Shown: positions 32,830 to 43,193, numbered from the stretch's first letter. The stretch is DNA of 64,000 nucleotides from Bacteroidales bacterium UBA5536 (GCA_002426795.1 DINQ01000015.1:1-64000); one strand, 5' to 3'. The notes: generated by a model not told the origin, from the letters alone. Translations and numbers: made by a program.

Positions 32830-35800
32830 ATGAAAAATAGACTACTCACAATCCTCACGCTGCTGATCAGCATGACGATTTACGCGCAAAATCCGCCGTT
32901 TTCGCTGCAAGCAACCGTTTCGGATAATGATGTCCAACTCGAATGGTCCGAACCTTTAGATGGTGAAATTATTCCACTTTCGTGGACAACAGGTATTAAT
33001 ACCACTTCACTCGGCTATAATGGTTCTGAACCTTATGTTGTGGCTGCCAGATTTTCAGCAGCAGACATTTCATCATACGATGGAATTCCAATCTTTCAGG
33101 TGGAGTTTTTTGTTAATGAGGCCGGTGCTGACCTCAGTGTGAAGATTTTTAAAGGAACAAATGGAGATCAGGTGGTTTATGAACAACCCATTTCAAATGC
33201 CGTTGAAGGTGCCTGGAATTTGATAACTCTCAATAACCCTCCGTTAATTGACGGATCAACAGACCTTTGGATAGGCATTGAAGTTTTTCAAAACGGGCAA
33301 CTGGTTTTTCCTGCAGGTATCGACACTGGTCCTGCTGTTCCGGGTTTTGGCGATATGATCAACTACCAGGGTTACTGGGAAAGTATTTATGACTACGGTT
33401 TCGACCAGAATTTCAGCCTGCGGGCTTATGCCTTAGCTGCAGACGGCAACCGCATCGCCATTGGGCAACCAACTAGCCCGGCGGTATTTTCCAAGCAGGG
33501 GGGAGGCGAAATCAGCACGGTGCCAACTGAACAAATTGCAGCGCCTGAGCGCTCTAATAGATCAGCAAATGCTGTTCCGGACAGTTACAATATTTACCGT
33601 AACAGCAGCCTGATTGGTTCAAGCACAACATTAAACTATAGTGATTTAAACCTGGAAAATGGAATATATACTTATGGCGTGACCGCCGTTTATGGCACTG
33701 ATGAAAGTGCTCCCGCACAAACAATGGCTCAGGTTGGTTCACCCGATTTCATTGTCCTGCCCGAAGTTTTTGTTGACACCTTCCCCATGGGAACGATGGT
33801 CACACGTTCGATTGAATTACAAAACAACGGCACTGTGCCATTGATTTTCACTGTTGAACCCAGCAATTATTATGTTGGTTTGGATGTATATGATGGAACG
33901 GTTCAACCTGGCACTTCATTGGTGATGAATGTGTATTTCTACACTTACTCCTACGTTCCCGGAACCTATGTCAGTTCACTGGTATTCAACACCAATGATG
34001 TAGCTTTCCCGACTTATAACTACGACATGCAATTCACTGTCTTGGCTCAACCAGGCTTCTTCATCATTTCGGACAATATTGCGTTTGGCGATGTCATTAT
34101 CGAACAGCCTGCTGTCCGGCAGGTTGGCGTGCACAATTCAGGATACGACACCCTGGTGCTCACCAATTTCGTCTCTTCAAGCCCGTATTTTGCAGCAGCC
34201 GTCGATTCATTGGTGATTCCACAATACGAAGCTGGATATATTCCGATTATTTTTACACCTGATGCTGTTGGTGATTTCAATGGGACACTCGAATTCAACA
34301 CCAACGATCCCGAAGTGCAAGAATATACTTTGACCTTGTCGGGGTCCGGTATTGTTCCCTCACCTTTTAACCTGACTACTCAGATTGTCGATTCGACCAA
34401 CGTGTCGCTTGCCTGGGCCGGTGTGAATGGCGACGAAGGTACCTGGCTCACATACAGCAGCGATAACTATTCAAATTCGGTCGGTCTGGTCGATTCAACT
34501 ACCTTTGACATAGCAGCAGGTTGGCCGGCTGCCGTGCTTTCAGCATACGAAGGTCAAGCCATCACTTATGTAGCGTTCTTCCCGACTTCCGAAGAAACCA
34601 CTTACACCCTCAAACTGTGGAGTGGCAACGACCTCTCAACCGAGATATATTCACAGCCTGTCACTGAATACAATCCCTACCAATGGAATGTTGTCACACT
34701 CGACAATCCAGTCGCGATTGACGGCGCAACCAGTATTTTTGCGGGCTTCACCATCAACCAGGCCTATTATGAGTTTCCTGCAGCATATGACGAAGGACCC
34801 AATGTTCCCGGCTACAGCGATATGATAAACCTCTACGGAAACTGGGAGCCCTTGAATGACTATGGCTTCTTCAACAATTGGATGATTAAAGCTTTTGTGG
34901 CTCAATCTGGCACAGCGTCACCAATCAATATTGCTGCTTTGCCTGAGTTAAGAAACACGGCCAAAAACGAGTCGCTCAGCCTGCATAAATATACCTTTAC
35001 CATTCCTGAAAACAACGGGCGTTCAGTAAGTTCTCTTGATTTCCAGGGATACAATTTGTATCGCAATGGTTCGGTAATCGGCTCATTATTAACTGAAAAC
35101 GAATACTTTGATGCCAACCTTGAACTTGGCACATATGAATACGGTTTGACTGCCGTGTACGATCAGGGCGAGAGCAATGCCATCAGCAAGGTGGTGCAGA
35201 TTGGTGCGCCCATCATGGTGTTGAATCCGGCAGCGATCAACGATTCTGTCGAGTCAGGAACCATTGGTACTTTCCCGGTTAGTATCAGCAACCAGGGGAT
35301 GATCGAATTGGAATGGTCGGTGGGCGAGCTACCCTATGGCGTCAGTTTTTCAGCCAACAGCGGTAGTCTGGCTCCCGGCGAATCGCAAAACTATGTGTTA
35401 ACCTTTGATGCGCAGCTGATGTATCCAAGTTTGCGTCAGCTTCAGCTTGTATTCGAAACCAACAACCTCAACGATCCAACAACGGTTTTACCACTCACCA
35501 TTCAGGTAACAGGCGATGCCGCATTGGTATTCTCGGTTGATTCAATTGATTTTGGCATGGTTGATCTGAACGAGCAAATCATCCGTAGTTTCCAGGTTGT
35601 GAACAATACGCCTGTACCGGCATTTATCTATACCTACTCTTATGATTATCATTTCCAGGCCTATGCAACCAATTTCCATCTGCTTCCAGGCGATACTACC
35701 GATGTAATGGTGAGTTTCAGCGCGAGCGAAATTGGGCCATACAACGCTGATGTAATTGTTGAAGCCTATCTTGAGTCGGATCAGTATCTGTTTGAAATCC

Positions 35801-37311
35801 CGGTTTCTGCCTATGTGATACTGCCCATGCCATCTTCCTTAACCGGAACGCTCTCGAATGATACTGTTTCGCTGAGCTGGTATCCGCCCGGCATCACGCC
35901 CGGTTTGCTACAATATGGCAATGGAGGCATACAAACGGCTATTGGCTATGCAGGGCCGGGAACTTTTGAAGCTGCCGCTAAATTCGGTCCGGATATTCTA
36001 GGATACTACCCCAACGAATCGTTGACACATATTGGTTTCTATACCTGGTCTGATCTGTCCAATTTTACACTGAAGGTTTATTCAGGCGAAAATGCTGAGA
36101 CTCTGCTCCTCGAACAGCCCGTTGAATCTGTTGCTGTGATGGGCTGGAACGATGTGGAACTTGTAACTCCTGTTCCGGTTGATCCTACAGGATATCTCTG
36201 GATTGGTTATGAACTCAGTCAGGATGATGTTGATTTTGCTGCCGGTGTCGATTTTGGTCCCGCAGTAATGGGTAAGGGCGACCTGGTTCGCCTGGAAGGT
36301 GAAGAATGGATGACTTTATCAGATTATGGCCTGCCTTATAACTGGAACATTCGTGGATGGGTTGGCGATAGTGCTGATTCGAGTATGCGTGCCCTCACTC
36401 CAGTTACAACAGGCAACTTCATGCCCTCTACACTCACTGCAGAAAACCTGCAAAAGGCGCCCTTTGCATTTACTCAAAGCGAAAACCGCAGTGTAAATAA
36501 CGTCCTTCTGGGTTATAACATCTACCGCAATGGCCAGGCCCTGAACAGTTCACCTGTAAACGAAACAAACTGGACAGATGTGTTAACTGCACCTGGTGGC
36601 TATTTGTACGAAGTGACATCCGTCTTCGATCTGGGCGAAAGTCTGCCGACTTCGGTATTCATCAACAACGACACCACTGTGAATATGCCCGAAGGCTGGG
36701 ATTACATCCAAACAGCTTTTGTGCATAACATCTATATTCCGGTAGAAGCAGCCATGCGAAGTGGCATGGAGATGTCGTCTGGTGACGTGATCGGTGTATT
36801 TTATCACATTGGTTCAACAGCCTATTGCGCCGGCGCTGTAGCCTATCAAAACGGGCAACTCATGATAACGGCCTATGGCGACGACCCAATGACACCCGAA
36901 AAGGAAGGCTTTGAAGTAGGCGAGCCCATCTACTGGAAGGTGTATATCGATAACCAGGAATACATTTACGACATGAATGTGACTTACGACGGTGCTATGC
37001 CTCAGCACGACGGAAAATACCACATCAATGGCTTGTCGATGTTGGCCAGCATGGAAACCACCATCCTGAATGTTGCCGAAGCAGGCATTTCAGAAGTGCG
37101 GGTATATCCCAACCCAAGTCAGGGAATCTACACCATCGCCGGACTGAATGCCGGTGACGAAGTACGCATCATGGATGCTACCGGACGTGTAGTTGATCAG
37201 TTTGTGGCACAACAAAACAGCACTCAGCTGCAATCGACCGCCAAAGGCCTCTACCTGATTCAGGTCAGCCGTGGCAACGTCATCGAACATAAAAAGCTCC
37301 TCATTCACTAA
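32830..37311 (+). CDS. Very large modular T9SS surface protein
   Basis: 1493 residues with a signal peptide ending at TIYAQ. Three copies of a module of about 150 residues (near 50-200, 535-690 and 1030-1185) each carry a GPxVPG/GPAVMG-type turn followed by DMINxxGxWExLxDYGFxxN. Each is followed by a fibronectin-III-like piece (YNIYRNSSLIGSS, YNLYRNGSVIGSL, YNIYRNGQALNSS). Choice-of-anchor-D-like segments (about 300-500 and 790-1010) separate the modules. The C-terminus is a type A sorting domain (VYPNPSQGIYTIAG ... LYLIQVSRGN). It is probably a cell-surface adhesin or binding scaffold. A candidate ECF promoter shared with the fecR operon precedes it, and a strong terminator follows. Confidence 0.92.
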   Translation: MKNRLLTILTLLISMTIYAQNPPFSLQATVSDNDVQLEWSEPLDGEIIPLSWTTGINTTSLGYNGSEPYVVAARFSAADISSYDGIPIFQVEFFVNEAGADLSVKIFKGTNGDQVVYEQPISNAVEGAWNLITLNNPPLIDGSTDLWIGIEVFQNGQLVFPAGIDTGPAVPGFGDMINYQGYWESIYDYGFDQNFSLRAYALAADGNRIAIGQPTSPAVFSKQGGGEISTVPTEQIAAPERSNRSANAVPDSYNIYRNSSLIGSSTTLNYSDLNLENGIYTYGVTAVYGTDESAPAQTMAQVGSPDFIVLPEVFVDTFPMGTMVTRSIELQNNGTVPLIFTVEPSNYYVGLDVYDGTVQPGTSLVMNVYFYTYSYVPGTYVSSLVFNTNDVAFPTYNYDMQFTVLAQPGFFIISDNIAFGDVIIEQPAVRQVGVHNSGYDTLVLTNFVSSSPYFAAAVDSLVIPQYEAGYIPIIFTPDAVGDFNGTLEFNTNDPEVQEYTLTLSGSGIVPSPFNLTTQIVDSTNVSLAWAGVNGDEGTWLTYSSDNYSNSVGLVDSTTFDIAAGWPAAVLSAYEGQAITYVAFFPTSEETTYTLKLWSGNDLSTEIYSQPVTEYNPYQWNVVTLDNPVAIDGATSIFAGFTINQAYYEFPAAYDEGPNVPGYSDMINLYGNWEPLNDYGFFNNWMIKAFVAQSGTASPINIAALPELRNTAKNESLSLHKYTFTIPENNGRSVSSLDFQGYNLYRNGSVIGSLLTENEYFDANLELGTYEYGLTAVYDQGESNAISKVVQIGAPIMVLNPAAINDSVESGTIGTFPVSISNQGMIELEWSVGELPYGVSFSANSGSLAPGESQNYVLTFDAQLMYPSLRQLQLVFETNNLNDPTTVLPLTIQVTGDAALVFSVDSIDFGMVDLNEQIIRSFQVVNNTPVPAFIYTYSYDYHFQAYATNFHLLPGDTTDVMVSFSASEIGPYNADVIVEAYLESDQYLFEIPVSAYVILPMPSSLTGTLSNDTVSLSWYPPGITPGLLQYGNGGIQTAIGYAGPGTFEAAAKFGPDILGYYPNESLTHIGFYTWSDLSNFTLKVYSGENAETLLLEQPVESVAVMGWNDVELVTPVPVDPTGYLWIGYELSQDDVDFAAGVDFGPAVMGKGDLVRLEGEEWMTLSDYGLPYNWNIRGWVGDSADSSMRALTPVTTGNFMPSTLTAENLQKAPFAFTQSENRSVNNVLLGYNIYRNGQALNSSPVNETNWTDVLTAPGGYLYEVTSVFDLGESLPTSVFINNDTTVNMPEGWDYIQTAFVHNIYIPVEAAMRSGMEMSSGDVIGVFYHIGSTAYCAGAVAYQNGQLMITAYGDDPMTPEKEGFEVGEPIYWKVYIDNQEYIYDMNVTYDGAMPQHDGKYHINGLSMLASMETTILNVAEAGISEVRVYPNPSQGIYTIAGLNAGDEVRIMDATGRVVDQFVAQQNSTQLQSTAKGLYLIQVSRGNVIEHKKLLIH

Positions 37312-37328
37312 CCACACTTTATTTGATA

Positions 37329-37380
37329 CCAAAACAGAAAACGCCGCTCTTTTTACAAGAAGCGGCGTTTTCTGTTTTGG
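37329..37380. terminator. Bidirectional terminator between convergent genes
   Basis: A perfect 20-bp stem (37329-37348 with 37361-37380; GC-rich core ACGCCGCT, A/T-rich outer arms) around a 12-nt loop. The A-rich arm on one side and T-rich arm on the other let it terminate both the T9SS gene and rnr. Confidence 0.85.
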
Positions 37381-37401
37381 TAGTAAAGAGACAGCACACG
37401 A

Positions 37402-39585
37402 TTACTGTTTGAATCCGCGCGCCTGATCGGTATCAACAATCACGAAGTCAAGCTTTTTCTGTAACAAATCTACTTTCTTTACTTTGATTTTCACCTCATC
37501 GCCCAGGCGAAAGGTTTTGCCAAAATTCTGGCCAATTACGCGGTAATTTTCTTCATCGAGGTAATAGTAATCGCCAGGCATTTCGTTGTAGCGGACAAGC
37601 CCTTCGCATTTGCTTTTCTTCAGTTCAACAAAAATACCCCATTTACTCACGCCCGAAATATGCCCGTCGAAGATCTTTCCGATCTTGTCCTGCAGATATT
37701 CAGCTTGTTTGTATTTCACCGAATCGCGCTCCATTTCAGCCGCACGGCGTTCCATATCGCTGGCATGTTTGCAGGTGGCCTCGTAGTCTTCGGCACTTAC
37801 CGAGCCTTTTCCTTCGATCAGATAGCGTTCGAGCAATCTGTGTACCATCAGGTCGGGATAACGCCGGATAGGGGAGGTAAAGTGTGTGTAATAAGGAAAA
37901 GCAAGGCCGTAATGGCCGATGTTTTCGGTGCTGTATTCGGCTTTGGCCATGGTGCGGATGGCAACTGTTTCGATCAGGTTTTTCTCGCCTTTTCCTTCCA
38001 CCGCTGTGAAAAGGGTATTGTAAGATTTCACTAGTTTTTGTCTTGAGCTGATGTTCATCGAATAGCCCAGGCGCGAAACCATTTGCACGAAAGTGTTCAG
38101 CTTTTCGGGATTGGGTTCGTCGTGCACGCGATAAACAAAAGTTTTGGCTTGTTGCTTTCCGCTCACCTTACCAATCTTTTCGGCCACGCGGCGGTTGGCC
38201 AGCAGCATAAAGTCTTCGATCAGCTTGTGGCTCTCCTGCTGTACCTTCACATAGGTGTCGATAGGCTTGCCGTTATCGTCGAGGATGAACTTTACCTCTT
38301 CGGTGTGGAAGTTGATGGAGCCATTTTTCATGCGTTGTTCGCGCAGTTTTGTAGCCAGGCCTTGCAGTACCATGATTTCCGCCTTATAATCGCCCTCACC
38401 GCCTTCGATCATCGCCTGCACTTCTTCGTAAGCATACCTGCGGTCGGATTCGATGACTGTTTTGCCGATCCATTCGTTCAGTATTTCAGCCTCATCACTT
38501 AACTCAAAGATAGCTGCATAGCAGAGCTTTTCTTCGTTTGGTCGCAATGAACAAACTTTGTTCGACAGCTTTTCGGGCAGCATGGGAATCACGCGATCGA
38601 CGAGATACACAGAGGTTCCGCGTTCGTTGGCTTCCTGGTCGAGTGGCGTGCCAGGCCGCACATAATGCGACACATCGGCGATGTGCACACCCACTTCCCA
38701 ATGGCCGTTGTCGAGCTTGCGCAACGAAAGGGCATCGTCGAAGTCTTTGGCATCAACGGGGTCGATGGTGATGGTGAAAATTTTGCGGTAATCGCGTCGT
38801 TTGGCAATCTCTTCGGCGCTGATCTTCTCGGGAATGGCAGCGGCTTCTTTTTCGACAGCCTTCGGAAACTCAAGCGGGAAGCTGTGCTCGGCCAGGATTG
38901 ACTGCATCTCCACATTGTTGTCGCCGGGTTTGCCTAGCACCTTGATGACCTCGCCAAAAGGATTGCGCGATTGCTCAGGCCAGTCGGTGATTCTAACAAT
39001 CACTTTATCACCGTTTTTGGCTTTGTTGAAAGCCGCTTTTGGCACGAAGATATCAACAGGCATATTGTTGCTGTCGGGCACCAGAAAACCAAAGTCTTTG
39101 GTAATGGTAAACACGCCCACATAATCGGTTTTGTTGCGTTTGATTACCTCCACAATCTGGCCTTCGGTTTTGCGGTTTTTGCGTTTGGGGAAGAGGTAAA
39201 CTTTCACCTGGTCGTCGTGCAGCGCCTGAGCCGTGTTGTTGGCCGCGATGTAGATGTCTTCACCGCCGTCGTCGGGCGTAACATAGGCTTTACCGGTCTG
39301 TTTCATATCAACCCGACCCATCACAAACTGTTTCTTTTCGGCAAACTGACTGAGCATGGCCTTGCTGAGGATATAACGGAAAGGCCGCTCTTCGGAGAGC
39401 TTTCCATCTTCGAAAAGCTCAATCAGGATTTTATTGACGAGGTCTTTGCCAGCCTTGTCTTTGATGCCCAGCAACTTACTGATCTGTTTGTAATTGTAGG
39501 GTTTAAACGGGTTTTCACCAAAGATGCTGAGGATGGTGCTGGTGAAGGTGCTTTTTTTGCCGGTAGATGCTTTCTTTTTTGCCAT
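37402..39585 (-). CDS. rnr: Ribonuclease R (RNB family)
   Basis: 727 residues. RNase R is a processive 3'-5' exoribonuclease able to degrade structured RNA. A winged-helix region (about 15-75) precedes cold-shock/OB domains. The RNB catalytic domain shows TIDPVDAKDFDDALS with its metal-binding aspartates and GVHIADVSHYVRPG. HYGLAFPYYTHFTSPIRRYPDL is the family's conserved C-terminal catalytic block. An S1 domain closes the protein (FDGHISGVSKWGIFVELKKSKCEGLV). The Lys-rich ends typical of RNase R are present only at the N-terminus. Confidence 0.96.
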   Translation of the reverse strand: MAKKKASTGKKSTFTSTILSIFGENPFKPYNYKQISKLLGIKDKAGKDLVNKILIELFEDGKLSEERPFRYILSKAMLSQFAEKKQFVMGRVDMKQTGKAYVTPDDGGEDIYIAANNTAQALHDDQVKVYLFPKRKNRKTEGQIVEVIKRNKTDYVGVFTITKDFGFLVPDSNNMPVDIFVPKAAFNKAKNGDKVIVRITDWPEQSRNPFGEVIKVLGKPGDNNVEMQSILAEHSFPLEFPKAVEKEAAAIPEKISAEEIAKRRDYRKIFTITIDPVDAKDFDDALSLRKLDNGHWEVGVHIADVSHYVRPGTPLDQEANERGTSVYLVDRVIPMLPEKLSNKVCSLRPNEEKLCYAAIFELSDEAEILNEWIGKTVIESDRRYAYEEVQAMIEGGEGDYKAEIMVLQGLATKLREQRMKNGSINFHTEEVKFILDDNGKPIDTYVKVQQESHKLIEDFMLLANRRVAEKIGKVSGKQQAKTFVYRVHDEPNPEKLNTFVQMVSRLGYSMNISSRQKLVKSYNTLFTAVEGKGEKNLIETVAIRTMAKAEYSTENIGHYGLAFPYYTHFTSPIRRYPDLMVHRLLERYLIEGKGSVSAEDYEATCKHASDMERRAAEMERDSVKYKQAEYLQDKIGKIFDGHISGVSKWGIFVELKKSKCEGLVRYNEMPGDYYYLDEENYRVIGQNFGKTFRLGDEVKIKVKKVDLLQKKLDFVIVDTDQARGFKQ

Positions 39586-39792
39586 GATTACTCTGCTAAC
39601 GATATGTGGATAGACAGCAAACAGTGTTTTTCGCTGCCATTAAAAAGTGTGTTTTAAAACACGAATATAAGCATAATTGAAAGGGCGGGTGCTGCAAAAA
39701 ATGTTAAAGTGCATGACAACTGACTTTCGCCCATCGTTTTCATTACTTGCTTCAAAAAAAGGCGTTGTTCTATCAAAGAACTATTGGATTGA

Positions 39793-40194
39793 TCACATCT
39801 TCAGCTTATACTGCAGATTCGGGTTGGCTTCGCGATGGGCTTTGAGTTTTTGAACAAGCTGCTGAAACTCATCGATGTCGATGGGTTTGTGAATGTATCC
39901 GAAGGCCTCATAGGCCCGAGCCTTATCTTGATAGCGTGAGTAAGCCGTAACGAAGATGACATCGAATTTGCGAATCGGAAAACGTTCCAACAGGTCGAAA
40001 CCGTTGCCCCTGGGCATGTCGACATCCAGAAAAATGAGATCTGGTTTGAGTTCTTTGATCTGATCCCAGGCGTGATCGATAATATTTGCCTTACCGACAA
40101 CCTTCAGGCTTGGACAAAACTCTTTGATGATAAGTTAGATAGAAATGACGGCATCGGGTTCATCGTCAATAATAATGACTTTTAAGGGTTCCAT
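39793..40194 (-). pseudogene. Response regulator receiver gene broken by an in-frame TAA
   Basis: Read from the ATG at 40194 the frame gives MEPLKVIIIDDEPDAVISI, a stop (TAA at 40137-40135), then continues in the same frame as a normal receiver: LIIKEFCPSLKVVGK, phosphoacceptor region LIFLDVDMPRGNGFDLLE, FVTAYS, and HKPIDIDEF. The acidic DDE cluster is thus cut off from the rest. The only in-frame ATG downstream (40017) would leave 74 residues without the phosphoacceptor. It also lacks the LytTR DNA-binding domain usual for partners of this kinase class. It overlaps the kinase gene by 13 bp. A single base change, or one sequencing error, would explain the stop. Confidence 0.75.
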
Positions 40195-43166
40195 GCTGAA
40201 TGATTTTGCAAATGATTGGGGAAAATTACGAAAACTTTTGTTCCTCCCGACTCACCATTTTCTTGTGTAAGATCAACATACACCAGCCGTATGTTTGTTC
40301 CTTCCTGGGTGTTGATCAACGAGATGCGTCTGGAGATGATATTGGTGCCAAGCGAGCGTTTTTTACTACCTGATTTGAGTCGTTCGGCCTCTTTTCGGCC
40401 GATGCCGTTGTCGGCTACTGTTATTTTTAGTCCGTCTGCCTCATACCGTTCAAAAGAAACGGTCAGTTCGCCGGGTTTACTGCTGTGCATCATCCCGTGC
40501 CAGATGGCATTTTCAACGAGTGGCTGAACAATAAATACAGGTATTTTAACTTGATCGGCATCAAGTGTTTCATCAATATTGATTGAAAAGACAAATTTGT
40601 CTTTAAACCTGGCTGCTTCCAATTCGAGATAAAGCTGAAGGGCTTCTACTTCTTGCTTTACTGTGATTTCTTTTTCCTGCGAATTGTCGAGGACCTTGCG
40701 CATGAGTATAGCAAACTTTGACAGATAACGACTCGACGAAAGTTTATCATTTTCAAGAATATACCGTTGTACTGTATTCAGTGCGTTGAAAAGGAAATGA
40801 GGATTCATCTGGTTGATCAGGGCTTCCTGCCGAAACCAGTTCATGTCGTGTATCAGCTGGTTGTGACGCTTTACAACACGTATTCTCCACAAAAACAGCA
40901 ATGAAATGATGAGTGAACCCATCAAGATGATCATTAAAATGAACCAAATACTTTCCCAATATGGTTTTAGTACTTCAAGGTGAAAAGAGGCACCTACCTG
41001 ATTCCAGCTACCGTCGCTGTTCATCACTTCCACTTCGAAAAAATACTCTCCTGCAGGAAGATAGGGGTATTGTGCACTCGTTTTTTGGTTGACGATCCAA
41101 TCGTTCTGGAGCCCGTTTAGGCGGTGTCGATAGAACTGTTTGCCCTGGTTGCGAAACGATACAGCGAAATAGTCAACCTGAAGGTTATTCTTACTGTAGG
41201 GCACTACCATGTTCTGGGATAATTCGGCAGGCAGGTTATTGATAGAAACGTTTGTAATGTATACAGGTATTACATTGTGTGGTTGTTCAAGGGCATTGGT
41301 CTGATACACATGAAAGCCCTCGGGAGAGCCCAGGTATACTTTTTCATTGAAAAGAGCAATCGACCTGACTTCGTTTGAAAACAAGCCATTTTTAGCATCA
41401 ATCGAATGAATCTGCCGTGTGGTATCGGATAGGTTTCTGGGAAGCATTGATAAACCTTTGTTTGTGCCTACAAACAATTCAGATTGACCCATCTTTAGGG
41501 ATAAGACAGAGTTCGACACCAAACCGTCTTTTTCCGAAAAACGGCTAAGCGAATCCCCAACCAGCAAAAAAAGCCCCGACCCTTTGGTGCCAATCCAAAT
41601 AGAATCGTTGATACATTTCAGACACGTTATACGACTTTTCAAGTGCGGAAAACGATCGCCGACCGGTTGAATATTGGTGCCATTATAAACGTACAAACCT
41701 TCAAGGCCCGCCATCCAAACATTTCCCATATGGTCTATTGCGACGCTTTCGATTCTTTTACTGAATCCCAAAATGCGTGAAGAAGTGAAAATGATCTGTT
41801 TTTCGGGCGACAGGCACCATAAGCCCGAAAAGCCAGCCAACCACAAATTACCAGTCTTTGAATCGATCGCCATCTCTTTGATACCAAAGAAATAGCTTTT
41901 GGTGAAACCTGAAGTTCCTTGATCCTGATAAACCAACTTCTTCAGCTTTCCTTTATGAAGTTCATACAATGAACTGATGGTGCTAACAAGCAATCTGTTA
42001 TGGATTGTGTCAAACAACAGACTGTTGATTTCATCGGTAGCCAGTTCAGGAAAATCCAGGAATGTAATAGTGTTATTTTTTTCTATCCTGGCCAATCGTC
42101 CGCTGGTCAAAGAGACATAAAGTACGCTATCGCCTACATTAACCATCTTTCCAATAGCCGAAAAATCCCTTCCCATATAGCTGGTGTAGGCTCTGGCATC
42201 GATCAATGGGATGTGGTAAATACCTCTGGAAAGTGAGGTAAGCCACAGGCCGTTTTCGTGGTCGAAACCAATTGACGAAACCGCATGACTCAGCAAGAAA
42301 TGATCCGCCAATCTGTCAATATCCATGTTGACGAAGGCATACACACCATCGCCCGTAGTACCCACCCAAAGCTGGTTCTTGCGATCCACCTTCAGGCTGA
42401 GGATGGTGTTTGAAAATTCTCTGGTCTTTAACACCTTGCCTTGCATGCTGATTTCGTAAAGCATATTGTTGACCGAAACAATGATTCGATCGTTTTGGCA
42501 CAGTGCAGTAATATTTTGCCGGGCAGGCTTTACGGGGAATTCAGGCAAATTGAAAGTAAAGGAAAGGGTGTCTTTTTCAAATAGAAAATGAAGGTTATTG
42601 GCTCTGATGGCGACATTCTGCTGTAAGGTGCCCTCTTCGATATAAAACAACTCAAAAAACGGGAAGCGATCTTTTTGTTTTACATAACGTAAACGCCCAT
42701 GCGCATCTACTTCATATCGGCCTTTGCTCAGCAGGTTAAAACTCAGGGTGCCATCCTTGCCAATGTAATACGTCTTGATAATGGTTGATGTTCCTGAAAA
42801 TGTGTTGTATAGGCTGTCAAGTTTGTCATTGTAAGCGTAGGGCTGCATTTTTTGTCCGTCGAACCAGGCAAAATGGCCCTGAAAAGTATTGACCCAAATG
42901 CGACCTTCAGGATCTTTCACTATGTCGAACACGGTCATTTCTGGCAATCCGCTTTCCTGGTCAAAAACCGTAAAATGATAGCCATCGAAGCGTGCCAGGC
43001 CCTGATCAGTGGCAAACCACAAATAGCCCTGATTGTCTTGCTGCACATCATATACTTCGGAAGAAGGCAGGCCGTGTTTCCCCGTAAACCTGCGGTAAAC
43101 AGGTTCCTGGGCAGTAGCCTGCATGGCCAGGAGAAAAAACAGGGCAAGTATGATTTGTCGGCACAT
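40182..43166 (-). CDS. Two-component propeller sensor kinase, LytS/His_kinase type
   Basis: 994 residues from the ATG at 43166 (a GTG two codons earlier is possible). A signal peptide ends at MQATAQ. Two-component-regulator propeller repeats follow (GLPSSEVYDVQQDNQGYLWFATDQGLARFDG is typical) to about 620. Next come a Y_Y_Y domain (about 640-725), one membrane helix (about 745-767) and the His_kinase domain with phosphoacceptor NQMNPHFLFNALN. The ATPase domain ends the protein (IVQPLVENAIWHGM, DNGIGRKEAERL). This class senses extracellular ligands, often glycans. Its partner gene, overlapping its 3' end, is broken by a stop, so the output path is uncertain. Confidence 0.92.
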   Translation of the reverse strand: MCRQIILALFFLLAMQATAQEPVYRRFTGKHGLPSSEVYDVQQDNQGYLWFATDQGLARFDGYHFTVFDQESGLPEMTVFDIVKDPEGRIWVNTFQGHFAWFDGQKMQPYAYNDKLDSLYNTFSGTSTIIKTYYIGKDGTLSFNLLSKGRYEVDAHGRLRYVKQKDRFPFFELFYIEEGTLQQNVAIRANNLHFLFEKDTLSFTFNLPEFPVKPARQNITALCQNDRIIVSVNNMLYEISMQGKVLKTREFSNTILSLKVDRKNQLWVGTTGDGVYAFVNMDIDRLADHFLLSHAVSSIGFDHENGLWLTSLSRGIYHIPLIDARAYTSYMGRDFSAIGKMVNVGDSVLYVSLTSGRLARIEKNNTITFLDFPELATDEINSLLFDTIHNRLLVSTISSLYELHKGKLKKLVYQDQGTSGFTKSYFFGIKEMAIDSKTGNLWLAGFSGLWCLSPEKQIIFTSSRILGFSKRIESVAIDHMGNVWMAGLEGLYVYNGTNIQPVGDRFPHLKSRITCLKCINDSIWIGTKGSGLFLLVGDSLSRFSEKDGLVSNSVLSLKMGQSELFVGTNKGLSMLPRNLSDTTRQIHSIDAKNGLFSNEVRSIALFNEKVYLGSPEGFHVYQTNALEQPHNVIPVYITNVSINNLPAELSQNMVVPYSKNNLQVDYFAVSFRNQGKQFYRHRLNGLQNDWIVNQKTSAQYPYLPAGEYFFEVEVMNSDGSWNQVGASFHLEVLKPYWESIWFILMIILMGSLIISLLFLWRIRVVKRHNQLIHDMNWFRQEALINQMNPHFLFNALNTVQRYILENDKLSSSRYLSKFAILMRKVLDNSQEKEITVKQEVEALQLYLELEAARFKDKFVFSINIDETLDADQVKIPVFIVQPLVENAIWHGMMHSSKPGELTVSFERYEADGLKITVADNGIGRKEAERLKSGSKKRSLGTNIISRRISLINTQEGTNIRLVYVDLTQENGESGGTKVFVIFPNHLQNHSAWNP

Positions 43167-43185
43167 AAGCACTCAACTTAATGCA

Positions 43186-43193
43186 CAAATCTA
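43186..43193 (-). promoter_or_regulatory. -7 promoter element of the propeller kinase operon
   Basis: Minus strand TAGATTTG, 19 nt before the ATG at 43166; it supports that start over more distal ones. Confidence 0.5.

Noticed and set aside
39801..40100. A 99-codon frame overlapping the broken receiver
   Set aside because: It is a shifted frame of the receiver; the in-frame reading on either side of the TAA gives all receiver motifs, so there is a stop and no frameshift.
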